64,000 nt of DNA from Mogibacterium sp. (GCA_017431685.1 JAFRKO010000012.1:1-64000), one strand, 5' to 3'; numbered from the stretch's first letter, positions 39,220 through 49,737 are shown. Program-made: numbers and translations. The notes: generated from the sequence alone by a model not told the origin.

Positions 39220-39708
39220 ATGACAGGAGTACCACTTAATATAGACTGGCAGCAAATACTGCTGCACCTGTTCAATTTCACCATACTCTTCGGAGCTCTT
39301 TATATACTTCTCTACAAGCCTGTGAAGGATTTCATGGAAGGCAGAGAGGCTCATTATGCTGACATGGACAGCAAAGCAGAGCAGGCTCTTGCTGATGCCG
39401 AGAACAGCAAGGCTTCCTATGAGAAGAAAGAGAAAGAATTCGACGAAGAGATCAGAGCTGAGAAGAACAGGATGAGCAAGGAGATCGAGGCTGAAAGAGA
39501 GCGGAGACTTGCATCAGCACGCGGCGAAGCCGAGAAGATCATTTCGGATGCACGCGGCGAGGCCGAAAGAGAGAAGAACGAGATCATAGAATCCGCGCAG
39601 AAGGAGATCACAGGAATGATCACCGACGCGATGGAAAAGCTCACTCTCGAGCAGACTGCTTCAGACGCGTTCGATCAGTTCCTTGATGCTGCGGAGGAGG
39701 CAGAATAA
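39220..39708 (+). CDS. atpF: ATP synthase F0 subunit b
   Basis: The peripheral-stalk subunit, 162 residues: one N-terminal membrane helix (about 12-32, LLHLFNFTILFGALYILLY) and a long charged coiled coil of about 110 residues. It ends AFDQFLDAAEEAE, with no fused delta domain. Normally the b C-terminus binds the delta C-terminal domain. Here the next gene, starting one base before the atpF stop ends, carries that domain on the alpha subunit. Confidence 0.95.
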   Translation: MTGVPLNIDWQQILLHLFNFTILFGALYILLYKPVKDFMEGREAHYADMDSKAEQALADAENSKASYEKKEKEFDEEIRAEKNRMSKEIEAERERRLASARGEAEKIISDARGEAEREKNEIIESAQKEITGMITDAMEKLTLEQTASDAFDQFLDAAEEAE

Positions 39709-41453
39709 TGAGTAACGAAGAAATGGTCCTCACCGCAGTAATTTACTCGGCCGCAGAGCCGAGCGAATCGCAGAAGGCGAGGTTCGGACAATTCTTAAAG
39801 AAAAAATATGGCGCGGAAGTTCCTCTCAAATGGGAGAAGTCTGATGCGTTCCCGGGAGGCTTCAGGCTTGAAGTCGGATCCGATATATATGACTGGTCAG
39901 TAGGCGGAAGGTTCCGTCAGCTGAGAGACACCCTCGTTAAGGTGCCTACCAATAACGGCAATATCATTCCTCTGCTCAAGGAGAGTATTTCATCCTGGAC
40001 GCCTGAGGCGATGGCGGAGCAGGTCGGAGAGGTCATCACAGTCGGAGACGGTATCGCGACAGTCGCCGGGCTTCCTCATGCGACATTCGGAGAGATTCTT
40101 CTTTTCGCTGACGGAGTCAGGGGCATGGTACAGGATATCCGCAGGGACACCATCGGCTGCGTTCTTTTCAGCAGCGACGAGAGCGTCACTCAGGGCTCCT
40201 CTGTAAAGAGGACAGGCAAAACGGCAGGAACACCTGTAGGCGAAGGATTCCTCGGCAGAGTAGTCGATTCGCTGGGTTCGCCTGTTGACGGACTTGGAGA
40301 AATCACTGCTTCGGGATATATGCCTGTAGAGGCACAGGCTCCGCCTATCATCGACAGACAGCCTGTAGACACACCGCTCGAAACGGGAATCTTCTCTATC
40401 GACTCGATGTTCCCTATAGGCAGGGGTCAGAGAGAGCTTATCATCGGCGACAGACAGACGGGCAAGACCGCTATCGCAGTTGACGCGATCATCAACCAGA
40501 AGGGCAAGGACTGCATATGTATTTATGTGGCCATAGGACAGAAGACTTCTTCGGTAGTCCAGATACAACAGACTCTTAAGAAGCATGATGCGATGGACTA
40601 CACGATCATAGTAACAGCTTCAGCAAGCGACCCTGCACCGCTGCAGTACATCGCGCCGTACGCAGGATGCGCAATGGGCGAGTATTTCATGCATCAGGGC
40701 AAGGATGTGCTCATCGTTTATGATGATCTTTCGAAGCACGCTGTGGCATATAGAGCACTTTCACTGCTGCTCGACAGATCACCGGGCCGCGAGGCTTATC
40801 CGGGCGACGTATTCTATCTGCATTCAAGACTCCTCGAGAGAGCCGCAAGGCTTTCAGACGAGATCGGCGGCGGTTCCATAACCGCACTGCCTATCGTCGA
40901 GACACAGGCGGGCGATGTATCGGCATACATCCCTACAAATATCATTTCGATCACAGACGGCCAGATATTCCTGGAGTCCGACCTCTTCTTCTCGGGTCAG
41001 AGACCTGCTGTAAACGTAGGTCTTTCAGTATCCCGTGTAGGAGGCGACGCCCAGACAAAGGCGATGAAGAAGGCTGCAGGTACGCTGAGAATCGATCTCG
41101 CTCAGTATCGGGAGATGGAAGTGTTCACACAGTTCGCTTCCGATCTCGACGACCAGACGAAATCTCAGCTTGAGTACGGCCAGGGCCTTATGCGCATGCT
41201 GAGACAGAAGCAGTACAAACCTAAATCGCAGCATGAGCAGGTCATTACACTCGTTATGGCGCTGGCTCACACTATGCAGGGCATTCCTGCGCCGGCAGTG
41301 CCGAAATTCATCGAAGGCCTTATTGAAATGTTCGAGTCGGATCACAGAGATGTCTGCGACCGTATCGACCAGACAGGCAAGCTCGATGACGACCTTAAGA
41401 AAGAGATCTTAGATATCTCTGCGAAGTATAAAGAGAAATATAAAGCGGCTTAA
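39708..41453 (+). CDS. atpA: ATP synthase F1 subunit alpha fused to delta C-terminal domain
   Basis: 581 residues instead of about 505. Residues 88-581 are a complete alpha subunit: VGEVITVGDGIATVAGL, the P-loop GDRQTGKTA (247-255) and the IPTNIISITDGQIFLES segment. Residues about 6-78 match the C-terminal domain of the delta/OSCP subunit: VLTAVIYSAAEPSESQKARF, KKKYGAEVPL, FPGGFRLEVG, then WSVGGRFRQLRD. No atpH lies between atpF and atpA, and the delta N-terminal six-helix domain is missing. The ATG overlaps the atpF stop (TAATG). The fusion is read continuously without frameshift. Confidence 0.93.
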   Translation: MSNEEMVLTAVIYSAAEPSESQKARFGQFLKKKYGAEVPLKWEKSDAFPGGFRLEVGSDIYDWSVGGRFRQLRDTLVKVPTNNGNIIPLLKESISSWTPEAMAEQVGEVITVGDGIATVAGLPHATFGEILLFADGVRGMVQDIRRDTIGCVLFSSDESVTQGSSVKRTGKTAGTPVGEGFLGRVVDSLGSPVDGLGEITASGYMPVEAQAPPIIDRQPVDTPLETGIFSIDSMFPIGRGQRELIIGDRQTGKTAIAVDAIINQKGKDCICIYVAIGQKTSSVVQIQQTLKKHDAMDYTIIVTASASDPAPLQYIAPYAGCAMGEYFMHQGKDVLIVYDDLSKHAVAYRALSLLLDRSPGREAYPGDVFYLHSRLLERAARLSDEIGGGSITALPIVETQAGDVSAYIPTNIISITDGQIFLESDLFFSGQRPAVNVGLSVSRVGGDAQTKAMKKAAGTLRIDLAQYREMEVFTQFASDLDDQTKSQLEYGQGLMRMLRQKQYKPKSQHEQVITLVMALAHTMQGIPAPAVPKFIEGLIEMFESDHRDVCDRIDQTGKLDDDLKKEILDISAKYKEKYKAA

Positions 41454-41455
41454 AA

Positions 41456-42355
41456 ATGCCATCTACAAAGGAAATCAAAAACCGAATAAAGAGCGTCAGC
41501 GACACTCAGAAGATCACAAACGCGATGTACCTGATCTCTTCGACCAAGATGCGGCGCGCCCGTAAAGAAGCTGAGGAGACAAAACCGTACTTCGACCTTC
41601 TGAGAAAAGAGATCCGCAGGATGTTCGCCATCGAAGGCGACATCAGCAGCAGATACTATGATGCTGATGTAGACGAGAATGTCACGGGAGGCCGCAACGG
41701 CATCCTGGTCATTACAGGAGACAAGGGTCTCGCAGGCGCCTACAACCAGAATGTCATCAAGGAAGCACTTGCTCTGATGGACAAAAGTGATGAGTACAGA
41801 CTGTATATCGTCGGAGATTTCGGGTGGAGGTTTTTCAGAACTCACGGAATACAGGTCTGCGAGGAATTTACGCATTCGATGAACCAGCCATCCCTGGCGA
41901 TGGCCAGAGACATCACCCGCGAGCTCCTCGACGACTTTGATGACAGACTGTTCGACCGGCTCTACGTATGCTACACGGAGTTTTCCGGCGGTCTGAGTTT
42001 CGGAAACGCCATGCACGACAGACTCATTCCTTTTGACAGGGATGATTTCGTGCCAGAGGGCAAGGAGACAGACATAAACGCATCGACCGTCTTCGAGTAC
42101 GAGCCTGATGTGAAGACCGTGCTCGAGAGGATCATGCAGTCCTACCTTGTAGGATATGTTTACTCTGCGCTTGTCAACAGCTATTCATCCGAGCAGAGCG
42201 CGAGAATGATGGCTATGGACTCCGCAAACGAGAACGCGAGCGAGCTGCTCGACCAGCTCACACTTGAATTCAACCACCTTAGACAGAACGCGATCACACA
42301 GGAGATAACAGAAATCTCATCCGGAGCGCGCAGTTTAAGAAGTAAAAATGGATAG
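41456..42355 (+). CDS. atpG: ATP synthase F1 subunit gamma
   Basis: The central rotor shaft, 299 residues. N-terminal helix STKEIKNRIKSVSDTQKITNAMYLISSTKMRRAR and C-terminal helix NENASELLDQLTLEFNHLRQ-type region form the coiled coil inside the alpha/beta hexamer; GDKGLAGAYNQNVI is the conserved middle signature. It starts 3 bases after the atpA stop, without a strong RBS of its own, so translation is probably coupled. Confidence 0.95.
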   Translation: MPSTKEIKNRIKSVSDTQKITNAMYLISSTKMRRARKEAEETKPYFDLLRKEIRRMFAIEGDISSRYYDADVDENVTGGRNGILVITGDKGLAGAYNQNVIKEALALMDKSDEYRLYIVGDFGWRFFRTHGIQVCEEFTHSMNQPSLAMARDITRELLDDFDDRLFDRLYVCYTEFSGGLSFGNAMHDRLIPFDRDDFVPEGKETDINASTVFEYEPDVKTVLERIMQSYLVGYVYSALVNSYSSEQSARMMAMDSANENASELLDQLTLEFNHLRQNAITQEITEISSGARSLRSKNG

Positions 42356-43753
<1,398 letters not shown>

Positions 43754-43764
43754 TTTATTAATAA

Positions 43765-43903
43765 TGCGGGATCCAAATATATCGGCAGGTAACTCGAGGA
43801 CGCCGGCACTTAGCGACTGACAAGCCGCAGGCGCAGACAGAGCTTAGTACCGCTGCGTCCGAATGTTAGCGAGAGCGTGCCTGACGATATATTTGAATCC
43901 CGC
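43765..43903. repeat. Palindrome-armed intergenic element C (atpD-atpC gap)
   Basis: Arms 43765-43790 (GCGGGATCCAAATATATCGG...) and 43878-43903 (...CGATATATTTGAATCCCGC) are inverted repeats matching at 23 of 26 positions. The core, read in reverse, repeats blocks of element A: 43838-43859 (21 of 22 bases) and 43805-43821 (16 of 17). In RNA this would be a very stable hairpin inside the atp message. Confidence 0.65.
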
Positions 43904-43931
43904 AGCAAACAATAAACAACGAGGTTTGATA

Positions 43932-44369
43932 ATGGCAACGTTCAAATTGCACTTCATGGCCAGTGAACATATGGTATATGATGGTGATGCCGAATCCGTA
44001 TCTCTTATGACAACGGAAGGCAGCATCGGTATTTTGGCGTACCATTCAAACCTGATCATGGCTGTCGTTCCGGGCATCGTTGAGTATGTTCCGGTCGGCG
44101 AAGCAGCAAAAGAAGCCGGTATGTCCGGCAAGCAGGTCACTGTCGTATCGGATGGACTGCTCAAGGTGGAAAACAACGAGGTGATGATTCTCGTTGATAC
44201 CGCGGAGCATCCTGAAGAGATCGATGAAGCAAGAGCGAGACGTGCTGAGGAGCAGGCGAGGGAAGCGCTCAGGCGTGCCAATTCAAACAGGGATGTGGCG
44301 CTTGCCAGCGCGGAGCTCTCAAGAGCGATGAGCCGTATAAAAGCTTCGAGGCACAAGCATAATTTCTAG
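43932..44369 (+). CDS. atpC: ATP synthase F1 subunit epsilon
   Basis: The rotor subunit that can inhibit ATP hydrolysis. 145 residues from MATFKLHFMASEHMVYDGDA; the longer in-frame start at 43863 lies in the repeat element. Beta-sandwich signature TTEGSIGILAYHSNLIMAVV, then the two-helix C-terminal domain (DEARARRAEEQAREALRRAN). The RBS is weak (ACGAGG). It ends the operon at a strong terminator. Confidence 0.95.
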   Translation: MATFKLHFMASEHMVYDGDAESVSLMTTEGSIGILAYHSNLIMAVVPGIVEYVPVGEAAKEAGMSGKQVTVVSDGLLKVENNEVMILVDTAEHPEEIDEARARRAEEQAREALRRANSNRDVALASAELSRAMSRIKASRHKHNF

Positions 44370-44381
44370 TCTGTTTAAGCG

Positions 44382-44414
44382 GATGACAGGGGTTTGACCT
44401 CTGTCATCTTTTTT
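44382..44414 (+). terminator. Terminator of the atp operon
   Basis: GATGACAGGGG and CCTCTGTCATC pair (one G-U) around a short loop, followed by six T (44409-44414). Confidence 0.93.
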
Positions 44415-44463
44415 CTTTTCTGAAATTATGACGGATAACCGCCCGCTGACATATTCTTTCCCA

Positions 44464-44492
44464 TTGTTAGAACAGCTCTTTTATGTTAGAAT
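44464..44492 (+). promoter_or_regulatory. Promoter of the SRP RNA gene
   Basis: TTGTTA (44464-44469), a 17-base spacer and TAGAAT (44487-44492) with an extended TG. The expected start, about 44499-44508, agrees with the 5' end of the SRP RNA. Confidence 0.8.
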
Positions 44493-44507
44493 GTAGAGCG
44501 AAATCGA

Positions 44508-44640
44508 GCGGGCGGCCAGCTGTGCGCGGGGGCCCTGCGCAACGGGGCTCCGTGAACCATGTCAGGACCGAGAGGTAGCAGCATTAAGCGATCTGTCTTG
44601 TGTGCCGCAGACCAGCCTCTGCGTACAGCTGACTGCCCGC
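44508..44640 (+). ncRNA. ffs: Signal recognition particle RNA (small bacterial type)
   Basis: The RNA scaffold of the SRP, which binds Ffh. The Ffh-binding helix is clear: TGTCAGGACCGAGAGGTAGC followed by AGCATTAAG, the symmetric and asymmetric loops of helix 8. The ends pair: GCGGGC (44508-44513) with GCCCGC (44635-44640), followed by TTCTTTTTT as a terminator. About 133 bases, without the Alu domain of the large Bacillus type. Its place right before dnaX is typical in Bacillota. Confidence 0.9.
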
Positions 44641-44664
44641 TTCTTTTTTATAGAAAGGATAGCA

Positions 44665-46308
44665 ATGCAGCCCGCACTATACAGAGCCGAGAGGCCTGAA
44701 GTTTTCGAAGAAGTAATAGGCCAGAAGCACATCGTCCGGATCCTGCAGAATCAGATCAGGACTGGTACGGTGAGCCAGGCTTATTTATTTGCCGGAACTC
44801 ACGGAACAGGCAAGACGAGCACCGCGCGTATTCTCGCAAAGGCAGTCAACTGCATGGAGGGTGAACCGGGTGATCCGGGAGTGAATCTCCCGTGCGGAAA
44901 GTGCGAAAACTGCGAGGCGATACGCGAGGGAAGGTTCGTCGACGTCATAGAACTCGACGCGGCGTCAAACAACGGCGTTGACGATCTCAGAGCTATAATT
45001 GAGATGGTGAAGTATCCTCCGGCAGTCGGAAGATACAAGGTGTACATAATCGACGAGGTGCACATGCTCAGCACCGCTGCTGAGAACGCATTCCTCAAGA
45101 CGCTCGAGGAGCCGCCGGAGCACGCGATTTTCATTCTCGCAACGACTGATCCTCAGAAGGTGAGATCCACCATAAGATCTCGCTGCATGCAGCTCAACTT
45201 CAGGCGTGTTACCGAAGAGGAGCTCATAGAGGGCATGAAGAGGATATGCGTCAGAAGAGGTATCCGGGCTACTGAAGATGCGCTTTCGACTATAGCGTCG
45301 AGGGCAGATGGCTCGGTCAGAGACGCCCTCAGTATACTTGAACAGTGTACCGCAGCGGGCGACAAGGAGCTGAGCAGAGCGGCAGTACTCGAATACACGG
45401 GAGCTGCCGGTGCAGACTTCTTCCTCGCGCTGACCGGAGCGGTGATCGCAGGTGATGCGGGCAAAGCGCTCGTATACATTGATGAAATCATCAGACGAGG
45501 CAAGGATCCGAGACAGATCATGAAGGACTGGCTCAAGCATATGCGCGACCTCATGATAGTCAAGTATGTAGGAAGAGCTGAGCGTATCGTTGGCTCATCG
45601 GGTGAGAACATCTCGAGGCTCAGGTCGCAGGCTGATCTGACAGACGCGGCGTTCATTGAAAAGGCGATCCGTCTCATCTCCGAATACATCAATCTCGGAA
45701 GGTATTCCGAGAGACCGCGCATACTTCTTGAAACGGCGGCTGTAAGGCTTGCTTCTCCGGATGACGTTCCGGAGGCGCCGGCAAGAAGACCGCTGAGACC
45801 TGCTCCTAAGCGTGAGGCTGTTCAGGCAAGGCCTGTTGAGGCGCCGGCGCGTGCGGCAGCTCCTGCAGAAGAAGAGTCGGCGGCGGACGCTCTGGCAGGT
45901 ATGATAGCTTCTGTCCAGAAAGAGACGCCGGGACGTCCTGAAGATATGTGGGACAGGATAGTGAGAGCTGTTTCGGCAAATGACAGAACGTTTATGAGTC
46001 TGGTAGGGCGCTACTCGGTGGGCACTGAGTTCGATGCCGGCAGACTGCTTGTCATTGTGAGCCCGGGCAAGCTGAGGCTCGCTGAAGACAAATCGGGCGA
46101 GATCGCCCAGGCCGCAAAGAGCATCTACGGCAGCGATGTCTACGTGACGATGAGAGCCGGGGTCATCTCAAAATCCGGCGCGGCAGAAGACAGCGCAGGC
46201 ATCTCTGAAGAAGAGACCGCAAAGATAATAAATGACGATATCAACAAGAACGAAGTGATCGGAGATATACTGGATCTTTTCGGTATTGAGCCGGTCATAG
46301 AAGACTGA
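44665..46308 (+). CDS. dnaX: DNA polymerase III subunit gamma/tau
   Basis: The clamp-loader ATPase, 547 residues from MQPALYRAERPEVFEEVIGQ (GAAAGGA upstream; the ATG at 44602 lies inside the SRP RNA). P-loop GTHGTGKTS, the zinc module with CMEGEP...CGKCENC, Walker B VYIIDEVHML and sensor region EEPPEHAIFILATTD are present. The C-terminal part after about residue 370 is Pro/Ala-rich linker and a tau-like domain. No AAAAAAG slippage heptamer was noticed. Confidence 0.95.
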   Translation: MQPALYRAERPEVFEEVIGQKHIVRILQNQIRTGTVSQAYLFAGTHGTGKTSTARILAKAVNCMEGEPGDPGVNLPCGKCENCEAIREGRFVDVIELDAASNNGVDDLRAIIEMVKYPPAVGRYKVYIIDEVHMLSTAAENAFLKTLEEPPEHAIFILATTDPQKVRSTIRSRCMQLNFRRVTEEELIEGMKRICVRRGIRATEDALSTIASRADGSVRDALSILEQCTAAGDKELSRAAVLEYTGAAGADFFLALTGAVIAGDAGKALVYIDEIIRRGKDPRQIMKDWLKHMRDLMIVKYVGRAERIVGSSGENISRLRSQADLTDAAFIEKAIRLISEYINLGRYSERPRILLETAAVRLASPDDVPEAPARRPLRPAPKREAVQARPVEAPARAAAPAEEESAADALAGMIASVQKETPGRPEDMWDRIVRAVSANDRTFMSLVGRYSVGTEFDAGRLLVIVSPGKLRLAEDKSGEIAQAAKSIYGSDVYVTMRAGVISKSGAAEDSAGISEEETAKIINDDINKNEVIGDILDLFGIEPVIED

Positions 46309-46326
46309 TAAATACAGGAGGATAAT

Positions 46327-46710
46327 ATGGGTAAAGGAATGAAGGCCGGAAAGAAGCCTAAAGTAAGAAACGGCGGCGGAGCAAAAGACATGCAGAAGCA
46401 GCTGAAGCAGCTCCAGGCTATGCAGGCTGAGATGGAACAGAAGCAGGCCGAGCTGGAGAAGAAAGAGCTTACAACAACAGCAGGCGGCGGCGCAGTTGAG
46501 GTGACGATAAACGGCAAAAAGCAGATCACTTCGCTGAACATCGACAAGGACGTCGTTGATCCTGACGATGTCGAAATGCTTCAGGATCTCGTTATGGCAG
46601 CAGTCAATGAGGCCATCAGACAGATAGAAGACCTCGAGGAGACCGAGATGAACAGCATCACGGGCGGCCTCGGCGGTATGGGCGGCGGCTTCGGAGGCCT
46701 CGGCTTCTGA
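46327..46710 (+). CDS. YbaB/EbfC family nucleoid-associated protein
   Basis: 127 residues. A Gly/Lys start, then the helical dimer core ([20 protein letters not shown]) and the DNA-binding strand part [20 protein letters not shown]. It ends in a Gly-rich tail ([15 protein letters not shown]). The dnaX-ybaB-recR order is widely conserved and suggests a role linked to replication and repair. The RBS is CAGGAGG; the stop overlaps recR. Confidence 0.94.
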   Translation: MGKGMKAGKKPKVRNGGGAKDMQKQLKQLQAMQAEMEQKQAELEKKELTTTAGGGAVEVTINGKKQITSLNIDKDVVDPDDVEMLQDLVMAAVNEAIRQIEDLEETEMNSITGGLGGMGGGFGGLGF

Positions 46711-47312
46711 TGAAGCAGTATCCGCGTTCACTCAACAAGCTGATAAATGAGCTGGGAAAGCTTCCGGGCATAGGTGGCAAGACTGCGCAGAGGCTCGCTT
46801 TTCATGTGCTCAGCCTGACTGACCGCGAAGCGGAGGCGCTGGCGGAATCGATCGTGGATGCCAAGAGATCACTGCACTACTGCAGCGTCTGCGGCAACCT
46901 GACCGACAGGGATCTATGCGGCATTTGCTCTGATAATTCAAGAGACAAGACGGTCATCTGCGTCGTTGAGACACCTCAGGACGTAATGGCGATGGAACGC
47001 ATACGCGAGTACAAAGGCACCTACCATGTGCTCCACGGAGCCATATCTCCTGCAGAGGGAATCGGTCCGGCAGACATCAACCTGAAGAGCCTCATAGAAA
47101 GACTTCAGAGCGACAGCGATGTCGAGGAGGTCATCATCGCCACCAACCCTAACATTGAAGGAGAGGCAACTGCGATGTATATCGCGAGGCTGCTGAAACC
47201 TGCAGGCATAAAGGTGACGAGGATTGCACACGGTATCCCTGTGGGAGGAGACCTTGAATACGCTGATGAGGTCACTCTTCTCAAAGCTGTTGAAGGACGA
47301 AGGGAACTGTAG
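46710..47312 (+). CDS. recR: Recombination mediator protein RecR
   Basis: RecR (200 residues) helps RecFO load RecA on gapped DNA. The N-terminal helix-hairpin-helix [20 protein letters not shown], the C4 zinc finger [16 protein letters not shown] and the Toprim domain ([17 protein letters not shown], then [19 protein letters not shown]) are all present. The ATG overlaps the ybaB-family stop (TGATG). Confidence 0.96.
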   Translation: MKQYPRSLNKLINELGKLPGIGGKTAQRLAFHVLSLTDREAEALAESIVDAKRSLHYCSVCGNLTDRDLCGICSDNSRDKTVICVVETPQDVMAMERIREYKGTYHVLHGAISPAEGIGPADINLKSLIERLQSDSDVEEVIIATNPNIEGEATAMYIARLLKPAGIKVTRIAHGIPVGGDLEYADEVTLLKAVEGRREL

Positions 47313-47340
47313 AATTCAAGCCGTGTGACGCGGCATCATG

Positions 47341-47393
47341 TGCGCAAGGCGTCCTGATAAGCAGGAAACGCAGAGGACTTATAGCCTTGCGCA
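47341..47393 (+). promoter_or_regulatory. Hairpin upstream of brnQ
   Basis: TGCGCAAGGC (47341-47350) and GCCTTGCGCA (47384-47393) are exact inverted repeats; an inner GTCCT/AGGAC helix lies between them. There is no T run. It could stabilise the recR message end or control brnQ, or be a degenerate relative of the palindromic elements. Confidence 0.45.
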
Positions 47394-47432
47394 GTAAAAA
47401 CATAACGATTTGGAAGGGAACTAGGTATAGTT

Positions 47433-48797
47433 ATGAAAAGAAAACTGACGATGAAAGAAACGATCATCGTGGCGAGCACGCTGTTCGGAATGTTCTTTGG
47501 TGCCGGCAACCTGATATTTCCGGTCCACCTCGGACAGATGGCGGGAAGCAATTCATGGCCGGCGATATGCGGATTCTGCATTACAGCGGTGACAATACCG
47601 ATCCTTGCGGTAGCGGCTATCGGAAACACTCACAGCGATAACCTGATGGAACTTTCAAGCAAGGTATCGGGCTGGTACGGCAGGCTGTTTACAGCCGTGC
47701 TCTACCTGACCATCGGACCGTTCTTCGCGATCCCGAGATGTGCGTCTGTATCGTTCACAACGGGCGTAGCACCTATCGTGGGCGAGTCGCATTTCAGGCT
47801 GTTTCAGCTCATATTCACATTTATATTCTTCGCGTTTGTAATGTACTTCTCGCTCAGACCGGGCAAGATCACCACATGGATCGGACGTGTTATCAACCCG
47901 CTCTTCCTTGTGTTCCTCGGCATCCTCATTTTCGTGGCGCTTATCAATCCGGGTGCGCCGATGTCTGAGGTCGCACCTGTCGAATGGTATCAGAACGGGG
48001 CGTTCTTCAACTCCATAATCGAAGGATACGGCACCATGGATGCTATCGCAGGACTCGCATTCGGCATCGTTATCATCAATGTCGTCAGAGATCTCGGAGT
48101 TGATAATGACGGCGACGTTGCAAGGGAGACCCTGAAATCCGGCATATTCACAGGCATTCTGATGTTTGTTATCTATATGCTCACGATCATAATGGGCGCG
48201 CAGTCGAGAGGCATCTTCGACTTATCCGACAATGGAGGCATCGCGCTCGCACAGATCTCCAACCATTATCTCGGCGGCATCGGAAGCGTCGTGCTCGCGC
48301 TGACTATCACGTTCGCATGCCTCAAGACCGCTATCGGACTCATCACAAGCTGCGGCGAGATGTTCGTAAAACTCGTGCCGGGCAAACTCAACTACAGAGG
48401 CTGGGCGATGTTCTTCACGCTGTTCTCGTTCATCGTTTCGAACGTCGGACTTACAGCGATCATCAACTATGCAGTACCGGTACTGATGCTGCTTTATCCG
48501 ATGGCAACGGTGCTGATCATCATGGCTCTTACGGAGAAGCTGTTCGGCAAGAGCAAATACGTCTACGGATGGGTGACTCTCGGAGCATTCATCCCTGCAG
48601 TATTTGACTTCTGCAAGACACTGCCTGCAGGTCTTCAGAACGCGCTGCACATCCCTGCAATGACAGACTTCGGACGCAGCATATTCCCGTTCTTCGACCT
48701 CGGCCTCGGCTGGGTAGTGCCTGCACTTATCGGTCTGGTGATCGGACTCGTGCTGACAGTCGCTATGCGCGGCAAAGGAAAAAAAGCCGCGGCGTAG
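47433..48797 (+). CDS. brnQ: Branched-chain amino acid carrier (LIVCS family)
   Basis: A cation-coupled symporter for Leu, Ile and Val in the cytoplasmic membrane. 454 residues, 12 predicted helices. The opening KETIIVASTLFGMFFGAGNL, with IFPVHLGQMAG, is the family hallmark. Other family segments are IGPFFAIPRCASVSFTTGVA and the late LKTAIGLITSCGEMF. It stands alone, with upstream and downstream repeats, so its own promoter is likely but not clear by eye. Confidence 0.94.
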   Translation: MKRKLTMKETIIVASTLFGMFFGAGNLIFPVHLGQMAGSNSWPAICGFCITAVTIPILAVAAIGNTHSDNLMELSSKVSGWYGRLFTAVLYLTIGPFFAIPRCASVSFTTGVAPIVGESHFRLFQLIFTFIFFAFVMYFSLRPGKITTWIGRVINPLFLVFLGILIFVALINPGAPMSEVAPVEWYQNGAFFNSIIEGYGTMDAIAGLAFGIVIINVVRDLGVDNDGDVARETLKSGIFTGILMFVIYMLTIIMGAQSRGIFDLSDNGGIALAQISNHYLGGIGSVVLALTITFACLKTAIGLITSCGEMFVKLVPGKLNYRGWAMFFTLFSFIVSNVGLTAIINYAVPVLMLLYPMATVLIIMALTEKLFGKSKYVYGWVTLGAFIPAVFDFCKTLPAGLQNALHIPAMTDFGRSIFPFFDLGLGWVVPALIGLVIGLVLTVAMRGKGKKAAA

Positions 48798-48870
48798 ATA
48801 TAAGCAGCGCAAAGGCTCAGAAATATAAATGACACGGGAGCCTGAATGCAAAACATAAGAAACAGAACAT

Positions 48871-48988
48871 ATCCGCGGCGCTGCACAGACGGTGCCGCTG
48901 TAGAACGAGATTAAATCCGCGGCGCTGCACATACGGTGCCGCTGTAGAACGAGATTAAATCCGCGGCGCTGCACATACGGTGCCGCGG
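48871..48988. repeat. 44-base tandem repeat, 2.7 copies
   Basis: Units begin at 48871, 48915 and 48959 (ATCCGCGGCGCTGCACA...). The first two differ at one base; the last is cut after 30 bases. Each unit holds a hairpin GCGGC...GCCGC, and in the third it is CCGCGGC/GCCGCGG. No spacers differ between the copies, so this is not CRISPR. It lies between brnQ and the YbaK gene. Confidence 0.9.
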
Positions 48989-49056
48989 ACCGTTATATAA
49001 GGGTAAAAGGGCAAACGCTCAGAGTTTTGAGACTTGTGCCCGGATAGGAGATATTA

Positions 49057-49545
49057 ATGTCAATAGAAGTCGCAAGAGCGTATCTGGAAACGTATGGAAT
49101 GGCCGACCGCATCAGAGAATTTGAAGTCTCAAGCGCAACAGTTGAGCTGGCAGCAAAGGCGGTCGGCGTAGAGCCTGCCCGCATCTGCAAGACACTCAGC
49201 TTCAAACTCAAAGACGGCACGGGCATCCTGGTACAGGCTGCAGGCGATGCCAGAGTAGACAACAAAAAATATAAGGATTACTTTGGTGAAAAGGCAAAGA
49301 TGCTCTCGCCTGAAGAGGTCCCTGAATACACGAACCACGAGATCGGAGGAGTATGCGCTTTCGGAGTCACACGCGACGATGTCAGGATCTATTGCGACGA
49401 GTCAATGAAGAGGTTCGTGTCAGTGTTCCCGGCCTGCGGTTCTTCAAACTCCGCCGCAGAATTCACACCGGACGAGTTGTTCGACGTATCCCGTTCCCTC
49501 GAGTGGATCGACGTTTGCAAACTGCCTGAGACGGCAGCAGAATAA
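49057..49545 (+). CDS. YbaK/EbsC-type aminoacyl-tRNA deacylase
   Basis: 162 residues of the YbaK/ProX superfamily, which hydrolyses mischarged tRNAs (for example Cys-tRNAPro) in trans. Features are ELAAKAVGVEPARICKTLSF with the conserved Lys of the active site, VDNKKYKDYFGEKAKMLSPE, and the Gly-rich GGVCAFGVTRDDVRIYCDES. The exact tRNA specificity cannot be read off. The RBS is ATAGGAG. Confidence 0.9.
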   Translation: MSIEVARAYLETYGMADRIREFEVSSATVELAAKAVGVEPARICKTLSFKLKDGTGILVQAAGDARVDNKKYKDYFGEKAKMLSPEEVPEYTNHEIGGVCAFGVTRDDVRIYCDESMKRFVSVFPACGSSNSAAEFTPDELFDVSRSLEWIDVCKLPETAAE

Positions 49546-49737
49546 TAAGATTCGAGGCAGATATATCCTCGATGCAAAGCAGGAGAGTTGCATACTGTAT
49601 GAGCAAGAAATCAGACCGGTCTTAGTAAATGCAGAAGGGCGTCAGATATCCCATCTCAGCAAAAAAAGGGACAACGTATAAAAAACGTATAAATATGAAT
49701 GGACATAATTGGTGCTTCAAACATCCTAAACGGGTAT

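Noticed and set aside
44602..44664. Upstream in-frame start of dnaX
   Set aside because: This stretch is the 3' half and terminator of the SRP RNA; the ATG at 44665 has its own RBS and the family N-terminus.
48871..48988. Possible CRISPR array after brnQ
   Set aside because: The units are contiguous 44-base copies with no unique spacers and no cas genes nearby; it is a plain tandem repeat.
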